This document shows, piece after piece, positions 6,184-11,182 of a DNA stretch of 11,182 nt (position 1 is the first letter of the stretch; each line of letters opens with the position of its first letter). A program made the position numbers and the translations under genes. This DNA is from an uncultured Eubacteriales bacterium. Its GTDB lineage: Bacteria > Bacillota > Clostridia > Peptostreptococcales > Anaerovoracaceae. Under the pieces are notes generated by a model. The model searched no databases and had not been told where the DNA came from. It saw only the letters and a program-made list of their open reading frames with translations. The stretch is taken from contig CACWYF010000017.1 in NCBI GenBank assembly GCA_902765035.1, forward strand, positions 1 to 11,182. Reading direction: 5' to 3'.

Positions 6184-6212
6184 TTTACTTAAATGATTCA
6201 TATAAATATAAT
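6184..6212 (+). promoter_or_regulatory. Promoter of the Na/Pi cotransporter gene
   Basis: TTTACT (6184-6189) and TATAAT (6207-6212) are 17 bases apart on the plus strand, giving a start near 6219 and an 80-base leader. An upstream TTTACG at 6162 lies exactly 22 bases before the -35 TTTACT, twice the 11-bp period of PhoP boxes, but the repeats between are poor. A 6-bp TTTTGG/CCAAAA inverted repeat lies in the leader. Confidence 0.7.
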
Positions 6213-6297
6213 ATATTCGGTAAATTTTGGGATCATAGGGAACCGGAACCAAAACGATATGAAGAAACAACTACTCTGATTGGAGGATTTCATATTT

Positions 6298-8214
6298 ATG
6301 GCTATTTTCTATAACGTGATAGCATTTCTCGGCGGGCTTGCAATGTTCCTGTACGGCATGCGCGTCATGGGAGACGGGCTCAAGAGCTCGTCCGGAACCG
6401 CAATGCGTGACGCCCTGGCCAAAGTTACCAACAGGCCTGTCATGGGCTTCATTCTCGGCATGCTTGTTGCATGTATCATACAGAGTTCAACAGCCACTAT
6501 TGTCATAACAGTCGGTCTCGTAGGTGCAGGATTCCTTACATTTCACCAGTCAATAGGAATAGTCCTCGGTGCCAATGTAGGTACAGCAATCACCGCTCAG
6601 ATCATCAGGCTTATGGACGTAAGTTCCGGGATGGACAGCCCTCTCTATTTTTTTAAGGCTGACAATCTCGCACCGCTTGCTCTGATCATAGGCATAGTCC
6701 TCATAATGTTCGTCGGTACCACCAAATCGAGAAACGCAGGATCTATCGCATGTGGATTCGGAATTCTCTTCATGGGGCTTATCTACATGAGCAATGTAGT
6801 ATCACAGTTCGGAGAATCACTCAGCGGCCTTCTTACAGCATTTGCCAATAATTACCCGCTTGGTTTCCTCGCAGGTGTTCTTGTTACATGTGTAGTCCAG
6901 AGTTCATCTGCTGTAATCGGTATCATACAGTCGATAGCAAGTTCCATAGGTGTTACTTTCAATTCAGTATTTGCTGTTATCATCGGTGTAAACATTGGTG
7001 ACTGTCTCACCACATATCTCGTAAGCCGTATCGGCGCAAAACCCAATCAGAGACGAACAGCGATGGTGCATGTGATCTACAACATTTTTGCTGCTGTTCT
7101 GGTAATACTTCTCGTATTTATCGGAAGAACTTCAGGACTTATAAGCGACAGCATATGGACAATGCCGCTCAACTCCGGCGGAGTCGCCAATATACACGGT
7201 TTGTTCAGACTGATTCCGGCGATTGTGCTTCTTCCGCTTACCAGAGTGTTCGAAAACATTGCACTGACAATAATAAAGGATGAGCCAGTTGAAGCCGAAG
7301 ACAGGAGTGCGATCGCAGCACTGGATGCTCTTGATGAGCGTCTTGTCGCCTCACCTGCTATCGCTCTTGCCCAGGTCGAAAGAGTCGTTCTTGAGATGAG
7401 CGAGATCGCTGCACACAACTTTGATGCATGTGTGCATCAGATCTACGACTTTGACCCTAAGAGAGACCAGAGGATACAGGAGAGAGAGCGTCTGCTCGAC
7501 AGCATGACGGACGCTGCAAACAAATACATCGTATCCATATCGCCACATGTCAGCAACGACAGAGACACCCGTCAGCAGAATGCACTTCTCAAGGCTCTGA
7601 TATGCTATGAAAGAATCGGGGATCTGGCAGTCAACATTACTGAAGAAGCAGCCGCAATGCGCGACACAGGCAAACAGTTCTCAGCCAATGCCATGGCAGA
7701 GCTCAGGATAGCTTTCGATGCGATCTATGAAATACTGAATATGACAACCACAGCATACCGCACAAAGAATTATCAGCTTGCAGCTCAGGTGGAGCCTCTT
7801 GAAGAGGTCATCGACGATCTCATTGAGGACATGAATGCAAGACATGTTTACAGGATGGTCAACCATCTGTGCGATGCTGTCAACGGCATCTACTATCAGG
7901 CAATTCTTACCAATATCGAGCATATCTCAGATAAGTGCAGCGATATCGCAGTATACATCCTTGAAGGGTCCAATAAGGATATCTTCGGTAATGAACACTC
8001 ATACGTTCATGATCTGCACCACTCCAATGATGCAGATTATATGGCCAGTTATCAGAGAAATTATGACAAGTACTTCAACGCGCTCGGAAAGGTTTCAATA
8101 ACAGATGCTATCGAACCGCCGGATGTGGCAAGCCCAGAAGAAAAACATGCTGATGCTTCTGATGAAAAGGCAGCTAAGAAGGACCGATCATTCAGAAAGA
8201 AGACCCTCAGATAG
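6298..8214 (+). CDS. Na+/phosphate cotransporter with C-terminal PhoU-like domain
   Basis: A 638-residue protein of the NptA/PF02690 family, which imports phosphate with sodium across the cytoplasmic membrane. The membrane half (about 1-325) holds the inverted duplication typical of the family. The first repeat carries QSSTATIV (62-69) and GANVGT (91-96); the second carries QSSSAVIG (201-208) and GVNIGD (230-235). The paired QSS motifs are the substrate-site signature. Residues about 355-560 form a helical PhoU-like domain with YERIGDLAVNI (437-447) and EHISDKCSDIAVYI (541-554). The tail after 600 is charged. I chose the ATG at 6298, 11 bases after GGAGG (6282-6286). A TTG at 6280 would overlap that site. 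It has its own promoter and terminator and no pst genes beside it. Confidence 0.93.
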   Translation: MAIFYNVIAFLGGLAMFLYGMRVMGDGLKSSSGTAMRDALAKVTNRPVMGFILGMLVACIIQSSTATIVITVGLVGAGFLTFHQSIGIVLGANVGTAITAQIIRLMDVSSGMDSPLYFFKADNLAPLALIIGIVLIMFVGTTKSRNAGSIACGFGILFMGLIYMSNVVSQFGESLSGLLTAFANNYPLGFLAGVLVTCVVQSSSAVIGIIQSIASSIGVTFNSVFAVIIGVNIGDCLTTYLVSRIGAKPNQRRTAMVHVIYNIFAAVLVILLVFIGRTSGLISDSIWTMPLNSGGVANIHGLFRLIPAIVLLPLTRVFENIALTIIKDEPVEAEDRSAIAALDALDERLVASPAIALAQVERVVLEMSEIAAHNFDACVHQIYDFDPKRDQRIQERERLLDSMTDAANKYIVSISPHVSNDRDTRQQNALLKALICYERIGDLAVNITEEAAAMRDTGKQFSANAMAELRIAFDAIYEILNMTTTAYRTKNYQLAAQVEPLEEVIDDLIEDMNARHVYRMVNHLCDAVNGIYYQAILTNIEHISDKCSDIAVYILEGSNKDIFGNEHSYVHDLHHSNDADYMASYQRNYDKYFNALGKVSITDAIEPPDVASPEEKHADASDEKAAKKDRSFRKKTLR

Positions 8215-8238
8215 GCATCATCACGACAGGAATCAACA

Positions 8239-8276
8239 CAAAAATGCGGCATTGACACTGCCGCATTTTGTTTTGT
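8239..8276. terminator. Terminator after the Na/Pi cotransporter
   Basis: A perfect 10-bp stem (AAAATGCGGC at 8241-8250, GCCGCATTTT at 8260-8269) with a 9-base loop is followed on the plus strand by GTTTTG. The minus strand also ends in a T run, so it may also stop transcripts from the convergent yitT gene. Confidence 0.88.
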
Positions 8277-8324
8277 CTGTATTGATCTCCTGACCCCTGA
8301 TCTCTCAGGTCTGAGGAGTCCTTT

Positions 8325-9230
8325 CTATTCCGTAAAACGCTTCTGGAAGTTTCCGTATATCTTTGTCCCCTCGTTCGACATCACGAAAGCATTCGGGTCA
8401 ACACTCCTGACTATCTCGATAAGTCTCGGAAGCTCGTACTTGGTCACCATTGTCGTCAGAACATAGGTATCCTCATCGGTGTATCCGCCGTTGCCCCGCC
8501 AGTACGTAAGTCCTCTTCTGAGCTCGTGGATGACCTTGTCGGTAATACCTTCCTTCTTGGTGAAAATCATGACCTGAACGTTGATATTCTGCGTATGCTG
8601 GTAGTCCAGCGCAAGAGCGTTGACTACAGCGTATATCATCGAATACACGACTGTCTGGATGTCGAACAGCAGGAAGCATATACCGTATATGACGGCATTT
8701 ATCGCGATAGATATTTTTCCTACGCTGAAGTTCGGATGCGTTTTGGACAGTGCCACTCCGATGATGTCCTGACCTCCTCCGGAAGTGCCGCCTTTGAGAA
8801 CGATGCCCGCACCGGTTCCGGACACGATTCCGCCGACCAGACAAGCTGTAAGATAGTCGTCAAATAAAGGCTCCTTTGCCACAGGCACAAGTGCCATCGC
8901 CAGCGCAGCTATGCCGATCGAGATCACTGATGTGATGCAGAACTCCCTGCCAAGGACCTTATACGCAAGTATAAAGAGCGGTATATTGATAATAAAATAA
9001 ATGATTCCGAGGTAATCCACGCCCGGGATCTGCGGGAAATGCAGGAATTTCACGACAAAGAGTCTGAGCAGCATGGATATGCCTGTAAATCCGCTGCTGT
9101 ACAGATTCATCGGAGAAATGATCCTGTTGACGCCTACTGCAAAGAGAAAATTGCCGCCTATGACAAGCGCGATCCTGTACAGGAGGTGCTTTCTTTTTTC
9201 CGGTGTATCAAATCTTTCACCCAGTTTCAT
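8325..9230 (-). CDS. YitT family membrane protein
   Basis: A 301-residue member of the YitT family, common in Bacillota in several copies and still of unknown function. The N-terminal YitT membrane domain has about five or six hydrophobic segments between residues 18 and 208. Its GGTSGGGQDIIG signature lies at 147-158, the most conserved family block. The C-terminal cytoplasmic DUF2179 domain (about 218-290) has the expected RGLTYWRGNGGYTDEDTYVL stretch (239-258), where most relatives carry a Gly-Thr/Ala-Tyr turn. Length is normal. An AAAAGG ribosome binding site lies close to the ATG. It starts only 34 bases after the potD stop codon, with no terminator or promoter between, so it is probably co-transcribed with potD. 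Confidence 0.92.
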   Translation of the reverse strand: MKLGERFDTPEKRKHLLYRIALVIGGNFLFAVGVNRIISPMNLYSSGFTGISMLLRLFVVKFLHFPQIPGVDYLGIIYFIINIPLFILAYKVLGREFCITSVISIGIAALAMALVPVAKEPLFDDYLTACLVGGIVSGTGAGIVLKGGTSGGGQDIIGVALSKTHPNFSVGKISIAINAVIYGICFLLFDIQTVVYSMIYAVVNALALDYQHTQNINVQVMIFTKKEGITDKVIHELRRGLTYWRGNGGYTDEDTYVLTTMVTKYELPRLIEIVRSVDPNAFVMSNEGTKIYGNFQKRFTE

Positions 9231-9264
9231 TTACCTTTTCCCCGTTTGTGAATGCCGGACCGGA

Positions 9265-10329
9265 TCAGTCTGCCTTGACCTGCTTCCAGTATTTACTGTA
9301 AAGGTCCGTAACATCCTGGTCTAGCATTCTCAGTGACTCACATTTCGAAATGGTTTCTTCAGTCGGGAATATCGCTTCATTCGCGAGCGCTTCCTCGTCT
9401 TCGATAACATCCAGAGCTGCCTCGTTAGGTGTCGTGTAGTAGAGGTAGTCAAAATTCTTGGCTGCTACTTCAGCTTTGCACAGATAGTTGATCCATGCCT
9501 CGGCATTTTCCCGGTTGACTGCTTCCTTCGGAATTACCCAGGAGTCGATGAAAAACTCAGTTCCTTCCTTAGGAACGACAAACTCCACATCTTCGTTCAG
9601 GTCCTTGGTGTACTGGTATTCTCCGTTCCAGACTACTCCTACAGCCGCTGAGCCGTTGGCCAGCAGGTCTCTCGCGGAGTCATTGGCATACTTATATACA
9701 AGAGGCTTCTGCGCCTTAAGAGCGTCTGCTGCGGCACTGATCTCGTTTTCATCAGTGCTGTTTAGAGAATGCCCGTCTTTCTTAAGAGCGATCATAAATG
9801 CATCCCTGACGCTGTCAGGCATGACCATCTGATCAGTAAACTTCTCGTCCCACAGATCTTCCCATGAATCGATCTCTGTGTCCCCTACCATCTTGGTATT
9901 ATAAAGGATCCCGGCAATACCGGCCTGATAAGGCACTGAATGAGAGTGTCCCGGATCAAACACATCGGTTTTATCAAGATATACCTGACCGATATTCTTT
10001 GTCTCCGGCATGGTGCTGTAATCGAGTTCAGCCACCATATCATTCTGTATCATCTTCTCGATCATATAGTCAGACGTACAAATGCAGTCATATGTGGTCG
10101 CATTATTCTCAAGTACCGTGTACATCTCTTCAGCTGTATCATAGGTGTCAATTATGACACGTATTCCCGTCTCAGCCTCGAAGTCTTCAGCCACCATAGG
10201 GTCAAAATAATCACCGTAGCTGTAGACATACACTTCTCCGTTCACGCCGCTCCTGCAGCCAGTAAAAAGCGTAAGAGATGTCATACCGAGCACCAGTATG
10301 AGCAGCTTAGCCAGAGTTTTTCTTTTCAT
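9265..10329 (-). CDS. potD: Spermidine/putrescine-binding lipoprotein (PotD type)
   Basis: A 354-residue extracytoplasmic solute-binding protein of the PotD/PotF family, which hands polyamines to a PotABC transporter. The lipoprotein signal covers residues 1-25 (KRK followed by a hydrophobic stretch and LFTGC). C25 is the predicted lipid-modified residue, though Phe at -3 is not the usual choice. The mature protein begins with VYVYSYGDYFDP (33-44). It shows the VPYQAGIAGILYN strand (132-144, where relatives usually have GTxGI), VVWNGEY and the FFIDSWVIPKEAVN segment. The C-terminal region contains the family YLYYTTPNEAAL stretch. Length is normal. GGAGGG precedes the ATG. The usual partners potA, potB and potC are absent: upstream lies a tRNA cluster and downstream yitT. 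Substrate could be another polyamine-like cation. Confidence 0.9.
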   Translation of the reverse strand: MKRKTLAKLLILVLGMTSLTLFTGCRSGVNGEVYVYSYGDYFDPMVAEDFEAETGIRVIIDTYDTAEEMYTVLENNATTYDCICTSDYMIEKMIQNDMVAELDYSTMPETKNIGQVYLDKTDVFDPGHSHSVPYQAGIAGILYNTKMVGDTEIDSWEDLWDEKFTDQMVMPDSVRDAFMIALKKDGHSLNSTDENEISAAADALKAQKPLVYKYANDSARDLLANGSAAVGVVWNGEYQYTKDLNEDVEFVVPKEGTEFFIDSWVIPKEAVNRENAEAWINYLCKAEVAAKNFDYLYYTTPNEAALDVIEDEEALANEAIFPTEETISKCESLRMLDQDVTDLYSKYWKQVKAD

Positions 10330-10383
10330 CGTCCGTTTCCCTCCACCGGAATATGTATTTCCTTCTGAAATTCAGTGATACAG

Positions 10384-10411
10384 ATTATAGCATATACTAT
10401 TCTCAATGCAA
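10384..10411 (-). promoter_or_regulatory. Promoter of the potD-yitT unit
   Basis: On the minus strand a perfect TATAAT (10384-10389) is preceded by an extended -10 TGC. A TTGCAT -35 (10406-10411) lies 16 bases upstream. It falls directly after the tRNA terminator, giving a leader of about 45 bases to potD. Confidence 0.75.
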
Positions 10412-10439
10412 AAGAAAAACCCCGCAATCATGCGAGGTT
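10409..10439 (-). terminator. Terminator of the tRNA cluster
   Basis: On the minus strand an 8-bp stem (AACCTCGC with GCGGGGTT, one T-G pair; 10432-10439 and 10418-10425) with a 6-base loop runs into TTTTTCTTTTGC. It lies 5 bases past the 3' CCA of tRNA-Cys, and its T-run overlaps the potD promoter -35. Confidence 0.85.
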
Positions 10440-10444
10440 AAATC

Positions 10445-10518
10445 TGGAGGCGACACCCGGATTTGAACCGGGGATCAGAGTTTTGCAGACTCGTGCCTTA
10501 CCACTTGGCTATGTCGCC
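10445..10518 (-). tRNA. tRNA-Cys (GCA)
   Basis: A 74-nucleotide cloverleaf with acceptor GGCGACA/TGTCGCC, anticodon GCA (10484-10486) in the loop CTGCAAA, a GGTTCAAAT T-loop, discriminator U73 as expected for Cys, and an encoded CCA. It is the last gene of the cluster. Confidence 0.97.
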
Positions 10519-10520
10519 AC

Positions 10521-10545
10521 AATGCCGGACAATTGGTCCGGCATT
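10521..10545. repeat. Perfect hairpin between tRNA-Gln and tRNA-Cys
   Basis: AATGCCGGAC (10521-10530) and GTCCGGCATT (10536-10545) form a perfect 10-bp stem with a 5-base loop, filling most of the 37-base spacer. No T-run follows on either strand, so it is not a typical terminator. A processing signal for the tRNA precursor is the simplest reading. Confidence 0.6.
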
Positions 10546-10555
10546 GCAGTTGTCT

Positions 10556-10630
10556 TGGCTAGGGTAGCAGGATTCGAACCTGCGAATGACGGAATCAGAA
10601 TCCGTTGCCTTACCGCTTGGCTATACCCCA
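10556..10630 (-). tRNA. tRNA-Gln (CTG)
   Basis: A 75-nucleotide cloverleaf with acceptor TGGGGTA/TACCCTA, the hallmark start of tRNA-Gln. Anticodon stem ACGGA/TCCGT encloses loop TTCTGAT, so the anticodon is CTG (10596-10598), reading CAG. Discriminator is G73 and CCA is encoded. A TTG-anticodon Gln tRNA must exist elsewhere to read CAA. Confidence 0.95.
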
Positions 10631-10641
10631 TCAGCAGTGTT

Positions 10642-10670
10642 ATTGTAGCACATTCCGTGCTGTGTATCAA
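10642..10670 (-). promoter_or_regulatory. Internal promoter before tRNA-Gln
   Basis: On the minus strand TTGATA (10665-10670) and TACAAT (10642-10647) are 17 bases apart, with an extended TGC before the -10. The predicted start is only a few bases before the tRNA-Gln 5' end. It lies in the 49-base gap between tRNA-His and tRNA-Gln, the widest in the cluster. Confidence 0.65.
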
Positions 10671-10679
10671 AGAAAACTT

Positions 10680-10756
10680 TGGGGTGGATGGTGGGATTCG
10701 AACCCACGAATACTGGAGCCACAACCCAGGGTCTTAACCACTTGACGACACCCACC
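10680..10756 (-). tRNA. tRNA-His (GTG)
   Basis: A 77-nucleotide gene. Acceptor GTGGGTG pairs with CATCCAC and carries the extra G-1 opposite C73 that marks tRNA-His. Anticodon GTG (10720-10722) sits in loop TTGTGGC. CCA is encoded. Confidence 0.97.
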
Positions 10757-10773
10757 ATACTATTTTCAAAAGG

Positions 10774-10850
10774 TGGCGACCGGGAACGGGCTCGAACCGT
10801 CGACCTCCAGCGTGACAGGCTGGCATTCTAACCAGCTGAACTACCCGGCC
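10774..10850 (-). tRNA. tRNA-Asp (GTC)
   Basis: A 77-nucleotide cloverleaf with acceptor GGCCGGG/CCCGGTC, anticodon stem CCAGC/GCTGG around loop CTGTCAC, anticodon GTC (10814-10816), G73 and an encoded CCA. It lies 17 bases upstream of tRNA-His. Confidence 0.97.
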
Positions 10851-10855
10851 GCGAA

Positions 10856-10931
10856 TGGTGGACGCAATAGGGCTCGAACCTATGACCCCCTGCTTGTAAG
10901 GCAGGTGCTCTCCCAGCTGAGCTATGCGTCC
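10856..10931 (-). tRNA. tRNA-Val (TAC)
   Basis: A 76-nucleotide cloverleaf with acceptor GGACGCA/TGCGTCC, anticodon stem CCTGC/GCAGG around loop CTTACAA, anticodon TAC (10896-10898), A73 and an encoded CCA. Only 5 bases separate it from tRNA-Asp. Confidence 0.97.
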
Positions 10932-10935
10932 ATCT

Positions 10936-11012
10936 TGGTAGCGGCGACTGGACTTGAACCAGTGACCTTCCGGGTATGAACCGGACGCTCTAGCCAACTA
11001 AGCTACGCCGCC
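10936..11012 (-). tRNA. tRNA-Met, elongator (CAT)
   Basis: A 77-nucleotide cloverleaf with anticodon CAT (10976-10978) in loop TTCATAC. Acceptor GGCGGCG/CGCCGCT has a G1-U72 pair and the body matches the Bacillus-type elongator tRNA-Met. It lacks the unpaired position 1-72 and the three G-C pairs expected of an initiator. A tRNA-Ile read as CAT after lysidine modification is less likely. CCA is encoded. It is the first gene of the cluster, 4 bases before tRNA-Val. Confidence 0.9.
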
Positions 11013-11044
11013 ACAAATGCGCTCCTTTTCAATCGCGCTTGATT

Positions 11045-11073
11045 ATAATAACAAAACAGAACCGGTATGTCAA
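11045..11073 (-). promoter_or_regulatory. Main promoter of the tRNA cluster
   Basis: On the minus strand a perfect TTGACA (11068-11073) and TATTAT (11045-11050) are 17 bases apart. The start site is predicted near 11038, about 25 bases before tRNA-Met. Confidence 0.85.
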
Positions 11074-11118
11074 CAACTTCCAAACATAATTCAGAACAAA
11101 ATTTGCCCACCCTCTCTC

Positions 11119-11145
11119 ATGATATGTTATACTACTTCGGTAGTA
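11119..11145 (+). promoter_or_regulatory. Possible outward-facing promoter with TTCG hairpin at the right edge
   Basis: TATACT (11128-11133) is preceded by TG one base away (TGtTATACT), an extended -10 on the plus strand. The nearest -35-like TTGCCC is 19 bases upstream, a poor spacing. The -10 runs into TACTAC-TTCG-GTAGTA (11130-11145), a 6-bp stem capped by a stable tetraloop sequence, which could be an operator or early RNA hairpin. Any gene it serves would lie outside the window. No coding start is visible to 11182. Confidence 0.35.
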
Positions 11146-11182
11146 AGATTTCTGCAAATCAGTGCGCCCTGCATACGCAGAC

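Noticed and set aside
6117..6314. 65-codon plus-strand frame before the Na/Pi cotransporter
   Set aside because: The cotransporter promoter lies inside it, no ribosome binding site precedes it, and it runs past the cotransporter start in another frame.
10375..10997. Open frames on both strands across the tRNA cluster, some reading like 'GFEPG' or 'RIAQLGEH' peptides
   Set aside because: These are translations of tRNA T-arm and acceptor sequences, a well-known false annotation source; the cloverleaves explain the region.
10445..11012. Regular spaced similar sequences suggesting a repeat array or CRISPR
   Set aside because: The similarity is the shared tRNA T-arm and CCA ends; units differ in body and anticodon and fold as six distinct tRNAs.
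1..11182. Search for insertion sequences, phage genes, toxin-antitoxin or defence modules
   Set aside because: No transposase, integrase, terminal inverted repeat pair, or defence-type domain is seen; all gene-sized frames outside the listed genes are shadows.

Overview
The window looks like ordinary chromosomal core sequence from a low-to-mid G+C Gram-positive anaerobe, most likely class Clostridia (Bacillota). This rests on several points. The iron-sulfur genes are ordered iscR-nifS-nifU, and rpsU is paired with yqeY. YitT, RDD and Na/Pi-cotransporter/PhoU families are present. Ribosome binding sites are strong AGGAGG types. The elongator tRNA-Met is of the Bacillus type with a G1-U72 pair. 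I could not place it below class level.

Layout from left to right. (1) 28-763, minus strand: rpsU (S21) then yqeY, with a terminator-like hairpin between them and a clear sigma-A promoter upstream of rpsU. (2) 764-1061: divergent regulatory region containing a GC-rich block of several inverted repeats. (3) 1062-1982, plus strand: membrane-anchored N-acetylmuramoyl-L-alanine amidase, closed by a perfect 12-bp-stem bidirectional terminator. (4) 2051-3653, minus strand: an RDD membrane protein overlapping a PyrK-like flavoprotein that has lost all four iron-sulfur cysteines. (5) 3853-6005, minus strand: the iscR-nifS-nifU iron-sulfur assembly operon. A 17-bp palindrome sits inside its promoter, and a terminator ends it. 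(6) 6298-8214, plus strand: Na+/phosphate cotransporter fused to a PhoU-like domain, with its own promoter and terminator. (7) 8325-10329, minus strand: a PotD-type polyamine-binding lipoprotein followed closely by a YitT-family membrane protein. (8) 10445-11012, minus strand: six tRNA genes read Met-Val-Asp-His-Gln-Cys, with an upstream promoter, an internal promoter before Gln, a perfect hairpin between Gln and Cys, and a terminator. (9) 11013-11182: the tRNA promoter and a possible outward-facing promoter at the right edge.

How the parts work together: IscR senses cluster status and very probably represses its own operon, while NifS delivers sulfur to the NifU scaffold. S21 and the tRNAs serve translation. 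The amidase, phosphate transporter and polyamine-binding protein are envelope or uptake functions, each with its own signals. I see no mobile element, CRISPR array, phage gene or defence cassette, and no convincing new multi-gene system. The most unusual items are the PyrK-like protein without its cluster ligands and its overlap with the RDD gene, the structured block upstream of rpsU, and the hairpin and promoter inside the tRNA cluster.
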